A stretch of 23,799 bases of DNA from JABSSA01 sp039975755 (lineage in GTDB: Bacteria > Pseudomonadota > Alphaproteobacteria > Rhodobacterales > Rhodobacteraceae). Below are positions 7,489 through 14,779 of the stretch, in pieces. The DNA is taken from positions 1 to 23,799 of the forward strand of contig JBDWGM010000148.1 in the NCBI GenBank assembly GCA_039975755.1, given 5' to 3'. Numbering within the stretch: position 1 is the first letter of the stretch; each line of letters begins with the position of its first letter. A program made the translations under genes and the position numbers. A model generated the notes under the pieces. It did not search any database. It was not told where the DNA came from and was given only the letters and a program-made list of their open reading frames with translations.

Positions 7489-8477
7489 ATGAAAGATATA
7501 CGAACGTTTTCTACTGAAAATATAGTCCCTGAGGATAGGCCAAGACTGGTTTCGGAGGCTATATCAGACGTATTGACGACGCTTGCTATCTCAGAGCCGA
7601 ACGGGGAGCCTCTGGAAGCCACGGTTAATCTGTTGAGCTCGAAAATACAGTTCTGGCCAGCTTTGATCTGGGTCCATTTGTCTTTGATCGCGATTCAGAA
7701 ATGGTCCAAGACGGGGACGATCGTTTTTCATTGGTGACATGCGTTGGCGGATCTTACGACACGACAATGACGGGAATGGTTGGTGAGAATTCGATTGAGG
7801 TTGTTTCAGGGATGGCCAGTCTTTTTTCACATCTCACACCAATGCACACGGTATCTCGTGGGCCAAGTCGGGAAAAAACTCTGGTGTTTCCACATGAGTT
7901 GATCAGCCATGCACTGCGCAATCCTGACGAACGTGTCTGTATGGTGCCGGAAGACGGTATGGTCGCAATACGGCTTATGGCGAGTTATATGTCCGGGCTT
8001 TTGCAGGAAGAAAAATCGTTATCCTCCAAAACGCAAAAAATGATCGAAGGGCATGTTCTTGATCTCGTTGCCAATGCCTATGATCCGGGAGGTGAATGGT
8101 CGCGAGCAGCCCCGAATGATGGGGTGAATGCAGCGCAACTTCAGCAAATCTTGCGGCATGTGTCTGAGAGTTTCGCAGATCGTGCACTTAAGGCGGAGTC
8201 GATTGCAAAATTATGTGGTGTGTCGGAACGGAAAGTGCACCAATTGCTCACAACCTCAGGCACCACGTTGTCACAGCATATTTTGGAACACCGGCTGCAG
8301 GCCGCACGTCAAGCGCTTCAAAATGAACGCTACATCAGCAAGAGGGTGTCCGAAATCGCCATGGGCGCTGGCTTTTCCGATCTGTCCCATTTCAACAAGT
8401 GCTTTCGGCGACGGTTTGGTGATACTCTAAATGGTTTTCGCCCGGATAAGGCGAAGATTGCACGCAAAGCCAATTAA
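7489..8477 (+). pseudogene. AraC-family regulator interrupted by a frameshift
   Basis: Two reading frames join into one AraC_binding_2-type regulator of about 330 aa, the family's usual length. The N-terminal part reads from ATG 7489 (after GAAGAGA) in frame 1 to about 7651 (VNLLSSKIQF). The protein then continues one base back, from CTG 7653 (LASFDLGPFVFDRDSEMVQDGDD), to the stop at 8477. A single-base loss near 7651-7653 (or a two-base gain) explains it. The C-terminal helix-turn-helix pair is intact (AESIAKLCGVSERKVHQLL; VSEIAMGAGFSDLSHFNKCF). The upstream frame runs out at 7735-7737, so no full-length product is made. A shortened protein from ATG 7701 (258 aa) is possible. A sequencing error cannot be excluded. 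Confidence 0.75.
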
Positions 8478-8566
8478 TCTGCGCTACAGCCCGAGACTTG
8501 TTTCGCCCCTTGGTGCCAGTGTTGACCCCTAAGAGTGGAACTATTCTAGTAAGGGAAAAGCTCTAT

Positions 8567-8587
8567 AGGTGCTGATTTTCAGCGCCT
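8567..8587 (+). repeat. Short hairpin in the region before the CBU_0592-type gene
   Basis: AGGTGCTG-ATTTT-CAGCGCCT forms an 8-bp stem with one G-U wobble and a 5-nt loop, 90 nt after the frameshifted AraC gene. It may be the terminator of that gene or part of a leader for the gene at 8682. No T-run follows directly. Confidence 0.35.
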
Positions 8588-8681
8588 GCGGCGTTCAAAT
8601 GGTGCGAGTGGTTCCTGTTGGACGTGAAGCTCTCTTACAAAATGCATTTTTATTATTTTTTACACCTATGGGAGCGTTATT

Positions 8682-9023
8682 TTGTTGGAGATTTTGCAAA
8701 ATTATCCTGAAGTGACAAACGGTATCGGAGTCGTTGGGTTTGTCGTCTATATCGGGAGCTTCAGCTTGGTTCAGGCTGGGCATATTTGTGGGAACGGGAT
8801 GGCGTATGCTTTGACCAATGTGTTGGCTGCCAGTCTTGTTTTGTTGAGCCTCATAAATGCGTTCAACATTGCGTCGTTCCTGATCCAAATCAGTTTCATC
8901 ACAATTGGTCTCTATGGGGCGGGCCGAAAACTCTGTGGACAGCAGAATGAGCCTGACGCTGAAAAACTCTACGAGTCTGGCTCACCTACGGTGACCGGCA
9001 ATCAAGCTCTTGCACCTAAATGA
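8682..9023 (+). CDS. CBU_0592-type small membrane protein
   Basis: The protein is 113 aa. It begins with TTG at 8682, or the adjacent TTG at 8685, following GGGAG at 8670-8674; no ATG is available nearby. Three membrane helices are likely (about residues 13-31, 41-58 and 62-82), with the pattern GVVGFVVYIGSFSLVQ, then GNGMAYALTNVLAA, then FNIASFLIQISFITIGLYG. That pattern is characteristic of the CBU_0592 family, whose function is unknown. The last 30 residues are a hydrophilic tail. It stands alone between two intergenic regions and shows no operon partners. Confidence 0.78.
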   Translation: MLEILQNYPEVTNGIGVVGFVVYIGSFSLVQAGHICGNGMAYALTNVLAASLVLLSLINAFNIASFLIQISFITIGLYGAGRKLCGQQNEPDAEKLYESGSPTVTGNQALAPK

Positions 9024-9375
9024 CCCAGTGACGTTCTGTTTTTCTGGACGTGCCTCTGGATGATGCCGTGCGGGTGAGAGAGTCTGCCTGTCAACACCAG
9101 AGGCTATGCCCATCTGTTTGTCGGGCGGCGCACCCATGACTTCAGCCAAGACCTCCATTGAATTTGCAATCCGGCCCTCGTTATTGCAGGCGCATATGAT
9201 AAACAGCCCAGATCGGATGCACAGCGAACCCTAGGTGACGGTTTGCCCAATGCTTCTTTCACAGCTCCCTTCTGGGCCATGATGTTTTGTTCACACCCGA
9301 ACATGTCATGGACCTCAAGCCTAATTTCATGTCTGTCACGGCAGCGGATACACTAGAATTAAGAGAGAACATTCA
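9024..9375. other. 352-nt intergenic region before the threonate operon
   Basis: I see no convincing gene here. A minus-strand frame at 9104-9304 has no start signal, no family resemblance and ends in low-information sequence. A plus-strand frame (LFTPEHVMDLKPNFMSVTAAD) runs into the ltnD start but has an upstream stop and no start codon with a ribosome binding site, and could be a decayed gene. The operon promoter must lie in this region, but I could not pick a confident -35/-10 pair. AAGAGAGAA, about 6 nt before the ATG at 9376, is the ltnD ribosome binding site. Confidence 0.5.
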
Positions 9376-10272
9376 ATGAGCAATATTGCCGTTTTTGGTC
9401 TGGGCGCGATGGGATACGGGATCGCTTCCTCGATTTTGCGGGCCAAGCACACCACCTATGGGTTTGATGTCATGCCGCAGCAGGTTGCGCGGTTTCGCGC
9501 GGATGGGGGCGCTGATGGGCAAGTCACTGAGGTTGCGGCTTTGCTTGATGCGGTTGTTGTGGTCGTTCTGAATGCGGCGCAGACTGAGGCGGTTCTGTTT
9601 GGCGAAAACGGCATTGTGCCGTTGTTATCTGCGGGGACTGTTGTTCTGGCCTGCGCCACGGTGTCGCCAGACTTTGCGCGCGACATGGAAGCGCGCTGTG
9701 CTGCGTATGATGTGCTTTATCTTGATGCTCCTATTTCTGGCGGGGCGGCTAAGGCTGCGGCGGGCAAGCTTTCGGTCATGGCTTCGGGCAGTGATGCAGC
9801 CTTTGCCGCCGCGCAGTCTGTTTTGGATGCGACGGCAGAAACCATTTTCACGTTGGGCGACGGTGCTGGTGCCGGGTCTGCCATGAAGGCGGTGAACCAA
9901 CTTTTGGCAGGGGTTCACATCGCCACGATGGCAGAGGCGTTGACCTTTGGCATGACGCAAGGCGTAACCCCCGAAAAGTTTGTCGAAGTGATCAGCAAGT
10001 GCGCAGGTTCAAGTTGGATGCTGGAAAATCGCGCGCCGCATATTGTGGACGGGGATTATACACCGCTAAGTTCGGTGAACATCTGGCCGAAGGACCTTGG
10101 CATTGTGCTTGATATCGCGAAATCTGCGCAGTTCGATGCCCCGATCACGGCGGTCGCTTTGCAGCAGTTTGTTGCGGCAGCTGACATGGGGCTGGGTGGT
10201 GAGGATGATGCGGCAGTGGCAAAGGTGTATGCCCGAAATGTAGGTTTGACCCTGCCAGGCGAGGAAAGCTAG
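9376..10272 (+). CDS. ltnD: L-threonate dehydrogenase (3-hydroxyacid dehydrogenase family)
   Basis: The protein is 298 aa, normal for beta-hydroxyacid dehydrogenases. It shows the NAD-binding Rossmann signature VFGLGAMGYGIA (6-17), the substrate-binding DAPISGGAAKA (118-127) and the catalytic Lys171 with Asn174 in GAGSAMKAVNQLL. The family alone includes tartronate-semialdehyde reductase and 3-hydroxyisobutyrate dehydrogenase. The assignment to L-threonate rests on the three following genes, which make up the established otnI/otnK/otnC route. LtnD oxidises C2 of L-threonate to 2-oxo-tetronate with NAD+. It is the first gene of a tight operon, 3 nt from otnK. D-erythronate-type substrates are not excluded. 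Confidence 0.88.
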   Translation: MSNIAVFGLGAMGYGIASSILRAKHTTYGFDVMPQQVARFRADGGADGQVTEVAALLDAVVVVVLNAAQTEAVLFGENGIVPLLSAGTVVLACATVSPDFARDMEARCAAYDVLYLDAPISGGAAKAAAGKLSVMASGSDAAFAAAQSVLDATAETIFTLGDGAGAGSAMKAVNQLLAGVHIATMAEALTFGMTQGVTPEKFVEVISKCAGSSWMLENRAPHIVDGDYTPLSSVNIWPKDLGIVLDIAKSAQFDAPITAVALQQFVAAADMGLGGEDDAAVAKVYARNVGLTLPGEES

Positions 10273-10275
10273 ACG

Positions 10276-11547
10276 ATGTCGACTGTTTTGGGATGTATCG
10301 CGGATGACTTTACCGGGGCCACGGACCTTGCGGGGCTTTTGGCGCGCAGCGGTGCGCGGGTGTCTTTGCGTATTGGCGTTCCGGTTGAACTGCCCAAGGA
10401 TACCGCCGCATTCGAGGTCATCGCATTAAAGTCCCGCACGGCCCCCCGAGACGAGGCGATTGCGGAAACGCTTGCGGCATATGAGTGGCTGAAACAGGCG
10501 GGGGCTCAGCGGTTTTTCTGGAAGTACTGTTCGACTTTTGACAGCACACCAGAGGGCAACATTGGCCCAGTGGCCGAGGCGTTGATGGCTAAGATCGGCA
10601 CCAACCAGACGATTTATTGCCCTGCGTTTCCAGAAAACGGTCGATCCATCTTTATGGGCAATCTCTTTGTTGGCGAGCAGCCTTTGGCGGAAAGCCCGAT
10701 GAAGGATCACCCGCTGACGCCGATGCGTGACAGCAATTTGATGCGTCTGTTGGCCCCGCAAGTCAGCGGTGATGTCGGGTTGATCAACAGGTTGACCGTG
10801 GCCAAAGGGCCCGAAGCGGTGTGTGCTGCGTTGGATGCGTTACGCCAGGTAGGTACGGCCCATGCGATTGTAGATGCCGTGGCCAATTCTGATTTGGACG
10901 TTATCGCCCAAGCCTGCCGGCATTTACCTTTGTTGACTGGTGGGTCGGCGATCGCGATGCCGCTGCCTGCGCTTTATGCGGGGGATGGTTTGCTGTCTTT
11001 GGACAATGACGCCGTGGGGCGCACTGTCCCGGATGCGCAAACCGTTGTCCTTTCGGGCAGTTGTTCCGCTATGACCAACGCACAAGTCACGCATTACTGC
11101 GCGACAGGGGCGCCGTCTTATCAATTGGATCCAATGGCATTGGCCAAGGATGGGTCAGACGCCGTGCTGAGATGGTTGGCAGGGCAGGACTTGTCTCAGG
11201 CTCCGCTGATCTATGCAACTGCGATGCCTGCCAATGTTAAGGCCGCGCAAGAAAAACTGGGGTCTGCTAACGTCGGTGCGATGATTGAAAACGTTTTGTC
11301 CGAATGCGCTGTTGCTGCGCGTGATGCGGGGGCGCGGCGCTTTATTGTGGCGGGTGGGGAAACCTCTGGGGCAGTTACCAAGGCCCTCAAGGTTAACACT
11401 CTTGGCATCGGTCCAGAAATTGCGCCCGGCGTGCCATGGACCTTTTGCACCACTGCAGGTCATGATGTGGCTTTGACCCTTAAATCCGGGAATTTCGGCA
11501 GCGAAGATTTCTTTTCGCATGCCCAATCAGAACTGGACGCGACATGA
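10276..11547 (+). CDS. otnK: 3-oxo-tetronate kinase (four-carbon acid sugar kinase family)
   Basis: The protein is 423 aa, matching the former DUF1537 family. The N-terminal domain opens with GCIADDFTGATDLAGLLA (6-23), the family's substrate-binding signature. The C-terminal nucleotide-binding domain contains VAGGETSGAV (358-367), and the protein ends with the typical LKSGNFGSEDFF. It phosphorylates 3-oxo-tetronate with ATP to 3-oxo-tetronate 4-phosphate in the cytoplasm. The spacing to ltnD is 3 nt, and the stop overlaps the otnC start (ATGA), implying translational coupling. DUF1537 also includes 4-phosphate kinases of erythronate/threonate, but the neighbouring OtnC and OtnI fit the 3-oxo-tetronate version. 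Confidence 0.9.
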   Translation: MSTVLGCIADDFTGATDLAGLLARSGARVSLRIGVPVELPKDTAAFEVIALKSRTAPRDEAIAETLAAYEWLKQAGAQRFFWKYCSTFDSTPEGNIGPVAEALMAKIGTNQTIYCPAFPENGRSIFMGNLFVGEQPLAESPMKDHPLTPMRDSNLMRLLAPQVSGDVGLINRLTVAKGPEAVCAALDALRQVGTAHAIVDAVANSDLDVIAQACRHLPLLTGGSAIAMPLPALYAGDGLLSLDNDAVGRTVPDAQTVVLSGSCSAMTNAQVTHYCATGAPSYQLDPMALAKDGSDAVLRWLAGQDLSQAPLIYATAMPANVKAAQEKLGSANVGAMIENVLSECAVAARDAGARRFIVAGGETSGAVTKALKVNTLGIGPEIAPGVPWTFCTTAGHDVALTLKSGNFGSEDFFSHAQSELDAT

Positions 11548-12194
11548 GCACCGAAAGCCGTTTGCGTGAACAGATTTGCATTCTTGCGAAATCAATATTT
11601 GATCGTGGTCTGACCGGTGGCAGCACTGGCAATATATCGGCGCGCACTGAGGATGGGGGTTTGTTGGTCAGCCCCACAGGCACGAGCTTTGGCAGGCTTG
11701 ATCCAGGGCGTCTGTCACGATTTGACGGGGCGGGCACACTGATTGACGGGGATAAACCGACGAAGGAGATGCCGTTGCACAGTGCGTTTTACGACACGCG
11801 CAGCACGGCGGGGGCGGTGGTGCATTTGCACAGTTGTCATTCCGTGGCGTTGTCGATGATGCCTGATGCGAACGAAGATGACTTTCTTCCTCCGCTGACG
11901 CCTTATGGCATCATGAAGCTTGGGCGCGTAAAACTACTGCCATTTTTCTTGCCTGGTGATCCAGCAATTGGAAAAGCCGTGCGGGGTCTTGCGGGCAAAC
12001 GCGCCGCTGTCATGTTGGCAAACCACGGGCCTGTCGTCGCTGGCAAAGATGTCGAGGCCGCCTGCAATGCCATCGAAGAATTTGAAGACACCGCACGTTT
12101 GGCCATGATGACACGCGGATTGAACCCCAAGGTTTTGTCGCCGGATCAGGTATCCGAATTGGTGACAAAGTTTGATATTGAGTGGGATGTATAA
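11544..12194 (+). CDS. otnC: 3-oxo-tetronate 4-phosphate decarboxylase (class II aldolase family)
   Basis: The protein is 216 aa, typical of class II aldolase/adducin-type enzymes. The landmarks are GNIS (29-32), the catalytic Glu75 in KEMPLH with His79, the zinc ligands His94 and His96 in VHLHSCHS, and His161 in ANHGPVV. In this pathway the enzyme decarboxylates 3-oxo-tetronate 4-phosphate to dihydroxyacetone phosphate and CO2, feeding glycolysis. Its start overlaps the otnK stop by 4 nt, and its TAA overlaps the otnI ATG by one base. Alone the fold could be an L-fuculose-phosphate aldolase or ribulose-phosphate epimerase; context decides. Confidence 0.9.
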   Translation: MSTESRLREQICILAKSIFDRGLTGGSTGNISARTEDGGLLVSPTGTSFGRLDPGRLSRFDGAGTLIDGDKPTKEMPLHSAFYDTRSTAGAVVHLHSCHSVALSMMPDANEDDFLPPLTPYGIMKLGRVKLLPFFLPGDPAIGKAVRGLAGKRAAVMLANHGPVVAGKDVEAACNAIEEFEDTARLAMMTRGLNPKVLSPDQVSELVTKFDIEWDV

Positions 12195-12955
12195 TGAAGT
12201 TCTCGGCCAATCTGGGGTTTTTATGGACTGAACTTTCATTGCCCGCCGCCATCAGGGCGGCAAAAGCGGCTGGGTTTGACGCTGTTGAATGCCACTGGCC
12301 TTTCGAGGTTCTGGCTGCAGAGGTCAAAGCCGCGCTTGATGAAACCGGCCTTTTGATGTTGGGGCTGAACACCCGACGGGGGGACCTCACAAAAGGTGAA
12401 AATGGGCTGGCCGCGTTGCCGGGCCGTGAGGTCGATGCCCGTGCGGCGATTGATGAAGCATTGAGTTACGCCGATGCTATTGATGCGGGGGCCGTCCACG
12501 TCATGGCAGGTTTCGCAAAAGGGGAGCGTGCTCACGATACTTTTGTGGCCAATCTTGAATACGCTTGCGCACAAGCGGGGCATCGTACGATCTTGATCGA
12601 ACCTTTGAACCGGCATGATGCACCGGGGTATTTTTTGGAAACCACTGAACAGGCGAAAGCGATAATCAGTGACATTGGCGCTGCCAATCTCAAGTTGATG
12701 TTTGATTGCTATCATGTCGGACGGACCGAAGGTGATCTAACCACGCGCCTTGCTGATTTGCTGCCGATCATTGGACATATACAGTTCGCGTCTGTGCCGG
12801 ATCGCGGCACGCCGGACCACGGTGAGATCAATTACACCAATGTAATTAGAGAGATCGCCGATTTGGGTTGGACCTTGCCATTGGGTGCCGAATACCGCCC
12901 GAAAGGCTCAACACAAGCAGAACTGGGTTGGCTAGAGACAATAAAGGAATTGTGA
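12194..12955 (+). CDS. otnI: 2-oxo-tetronate isomerase (hydroxypyruvate isomerase-like)
   Basis: The ATG at 12194 overlaps the otnC TAA (TAATG) and follows GAGTGGGA, so I prefer it to the in-frame GTG at 12182; the protein is then 253 aa. It is an AP-endonuclease-2-type TIM barrel. Probable metal ligands are Glu136 in LIEPLNR, Asp171 in MFDCYH, Gln197 in GHIQFA and Glu233 in GAEYRP, with the family pattern PDRGTPDHGEI after the third. It converts 2-oxo-tetronate to 3-oxo-tetronate between LtnD and OtnK. The Hyi family also includes hydroxypyruvate isomerase of glyoxylate metabolism, but the operon supports OtnI. Confidence 0.9.
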   Translation: MKFSANLGFLWTELSLPAAIRAAKAAGFDAVECHWPFEVLAAEVKAALDETGLLMLGLNTRRGDLTKGENGLAALPGREVDARAAIDEALSYADAIDAGAVHVMAGFAKGERAHDTFVANLEYACAQAGHRTILIEPLNRHDAPGYFLETTEQAKAIISDIGAANLKLMFDCYHVGRTEGDLTTRLADLLPIIGHIQFASVPDRGTPDHGEINYTNVIREIADLGWTLPLGAEYRPKGSTQAELGWLETIKEL

Positions 12956-13190
12956 GATTGCACTTGCAGTCAAATTGGCGGTCATGAACCGCTTATTGGG
13001 GTAGCGTACCAAAACAATTAGCGTGGCGTCTTGCAACCCTTCGTCAACGGCCTTCGACATTAAGGCTGACGTTTATTCGCAACGCGCTTTGAAACGGTAC
13101 TTGCTCTTGGGAACCAGAACTTGAGCAGGAGAATTTTTTGTAGTGTTTTCTGGTTTCAGAGTTGGTGGCAGACGTTTTGGCTTTAACCAC

Positions 13191-13379
13191 CTAATCAGCC
13201 TCATCACTCGTTGCGAGAACAATCAAGATAGATCCAAAAAAAGTTAAGTTTCCATTCATCAGATAAGCGCATATGGACACCCAGCTTCCATAGCCATTTA
13301 TCAAACTCCATATTGACGACAATAGCCCGGCCGCAACGGACAACAGCAATATTGCGAAAATATCTGGAGGTCTGATCAT
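13191..13379 (-). CDS. Possible small two-helix membrane protein, 62 aa
   Basis: From ATG 13379 the frame encodes two strongly hydrophobic segments (about residues 7-24 and 34-56) joined by a short loop and ending in an acidic tail (TSDEAD). This organisation is unlikely by chance. No Shine-Dalgarno is evident, and no family is recognised. The start codon sits at the edge of a phased TTAAC array, so the gene would share a regulatory region with the divergent polysaccharide operon. If it is not real, the region from 12956 to 13645 is noncoding. Confidence 0.42.
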   Translation of the reverse strand: MIRPPDIFAILLLSVAAGLLSSIWSLINGYGSWVSICAYLMNGNLTFFGSILIVLATSDEAD

Positions 13380-13418
13380 TAACTATCATTTGTTAACAAC
13401 TATTAACGAATTATTAAC
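13379..13418 (+). promoter_or_regulatory. TTAAC array with a CtrA-consensus site (TTAA-N7-TTAAC)
   Basis: TTAAC occurs four times on the plus strand, at 13379, 13393, 13403 and 13414, the last three spaced 10 and 11 bp and so on one face of the helix. The pair at 13403-13418 exactly fits the consensus of the alphaproteobacterial master regulator CtrA. It lies 24-39 bp upstream of the divergent small membrane gene and about 230 bp upstream of the polysaccharide operon. The surroundings are AT-rich, so chance cannot be dismissed for single copies, but the phased repetition is notable. Confidence 0.5.
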
Positions 13419-13569
13419 AAACGAGAACGCCGCTGTTTTTTTAGGCTGTTTTTCGACAGAAAATTCCATTTTGAGGTGTAAAATTATCTGGACAGATGGT
13501 GTTGGTTGTCGCTGCGTCCGCCATCAGCCTAGAACAAAGAGAGGGTATGCAGGGAGTCGCGCATGACCA

Positions 13570-13606
13570 CTATTCCCGGTTGCATCCGAGTCACGCACCG
13601 GGATAG
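13570..13606 (+). repeat. Leader hairpin 5' of the glycoside-hydrolase-like gene
   Basis: The arms CTAT-T-CCCGGT and ACCGGGATAG pair over 10 bp with one bulged T. Two more inner G-C pairs are possible if a second T is bulged, leaving a loop of about 11-16 nt. It ends 39 nt before the start codon, so it would lie in the mRNA leader. It may act as an attenuator, a stability element, or a terminator for an unseen upstream transcript. Confidence 0.45.
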
Positions 13607-13645
13607 CAAGTATGCATTATTTATTATCGCAAAGGGGCAGACCCG

Positions 13646-14776
13646 ATGATGCGGAAAATTGTTTTGATGGTGGCTCTGATGGCTGGACTTGCACTTGGGC
13701 TTGGAGGCACAGGTGGACCAGGGGTGGCGGATGAGTTGCCCGGATCGCGCAGTTTCCACATGGGGTTTACGCCGCTGCCCTTTGATTTCACCGATGCGGC
13801 CTTTGATGAAACCTATGATCTGATCAACGCCCATAGCGATATTATCGGGCATCATCTGGACGAAGGGGTTCCATGGCTTGAGGCGCAAAGCGGCAGCGCG
13901 TTTGCCCCAAATGTTCAGGCAGATTTGCAGCGTCGTCTTCAAAGCACAAAGCCGGGGCAAAGCGTCTTTTTATCGGTGACGCCTTTGGCGCTGACCCGTC
14001 AGGGTTTGGCGCAAAATTGGGGCAGCGACAGTCATATGCCCAACCCTGAGGCATTTGCAGGGGCCCCTTTGGATGCGCCGCATGTCAAACAGGCGTTTAC
14101 TGCGTATGCATTGGACATGATCCGTCAATTTGAACCGAAGTATTTTGCCTATGCGATTGAAATATCCGACCTGACGGGTGTCCCTGAGGTGCGTGCGCAA
14201 TTCGTGAACCTTGCCGCGCATGTGTATACCGAAGTCAAAGCGCAGCATCCCGACCTCAAAGTGTTTCCGACCTATACATTGGGCAACGGTCTGTATTTCG
14301 AAGCGGGTTTGGCCGATCTGATGCGTGAGCTGGCGCCATTTACCGATGTCGTGGCGATCAGCACCTATCCCTATGTCTGGGATGGCGTCGGAGGAGATGC
14401 GGAAGGTTTGCCGCAAGATTGGTTTCAAAAGATCGCGGATGTTTTGCCGGACAAGCCGTTTGCAATCGCCGAAACAGGTTTTATCGCGGGCAACTTTTCT
14501 AAACTATCCTCACTGGTATGGATCCGCTCCAACCCGGAAGCGCAGGCGACTTACGTCAAACGGCTGATCGAAGACGCGCAGGAGCTGAATGCGGAGTTTG
14601 TGATTTGGTATGTCCCGCGTGATTATGATGCCTTGTGGGAAAAGATGAAGGCCAATGGTATGAACGGCTGGTTTGCCCAGTGGATGCGCGCAGGATTATG
14701 GGATGCTGATGGGGCCGGTCGTCCGGCTTTGGAGATTTGGGAAGCGTGGCGCGCTTTGCCTCGGAGCGGTGAATAG
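13646..14776 (+). CDS. Exported glycoside-hydrolase-like TIM-barrel protein
   Basis: The protein is 376 aa, starting at ATG 13646 (or 13649) after AAGGGG. Residues 1-29 form a signal peptide. The remainder resembles a clan GH-A/GH53-like (beta/alpha)8 barrel. Candidate acid/base Glu172 lies at the end of a central strand (YFAYAIEISDL), and candidate nucleophile Glu276 in FAIAETGF closes a late strand; STYPYVWDG and EFVIWYVPRDYD line the expected pocket. The substrate is unknown. As first gene of a glycosyltransferase operon it may trim, release or edit the exopolysaccharide in the periplasm. The exact GH family is uncertain, and the usual Asn before the acid/base is replaced by Ile. Confidence 0.72.
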   Translation: MMRKIVLMVALMAGLALGLGGTGGPGVADELPGSRSFHMGFTPLPFDFTDAAFDETYDLINAHSDIIGHHLDEGVPWLEAQSGSAFAPNVQADLQRRLQSTKPGQSVFLSVTPLALTRQGLAQNWGSDSHMPNPEAFAGAPLDAPHVKQAFTAYALDMIRQFEPKYFAYAIEISDLTGVPEVRAQFVNLAAHVYTEVKAQHPDLKVFPTYTLGNGLYFEAGLADLMRELAPFTDVVAISTYPYVWDGVGGDAEGLPQDWFQKIADVLPDKPFAIAETGFIAGNFSKLSSLVWIRSNPEAQATYVKRLIEDAQELNAEFVIWYVPRDYDALWEKMKANGMNGWFAQWMRAGLWDADGAGRPALEIWEAWRALPRSGE

Positions 14777-14779
14777 GCA

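Noticed and set aside
8500..8640. Possible insertion-sequence end between the broken AraC gene and the CBU_0592-type gene
   Set aside because: The sequence looked vaguely like an IS terminus, but no matching inverted end, target duplication or transposase fragment could be found.
9104..9304. Minus-strand 66-codon frame before ltnD
   Set aside because: There is no start context, no recognisable motif and a skewed composition; it is treated as noncoding.
9456..9960. Long antisense frames within ltnD and other high-GC genes
   Set aside because: These are expected shadows of third-position bias in the real genes. No conserved motifs are seen on the opposite strand.
12978..12992. GCGGT-CATGA-ACCGC hairpin after otnI as a terminator
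   Set aside because: The stem is only 5 bp and no T-run follows, too weak to call although the position is reasonable.
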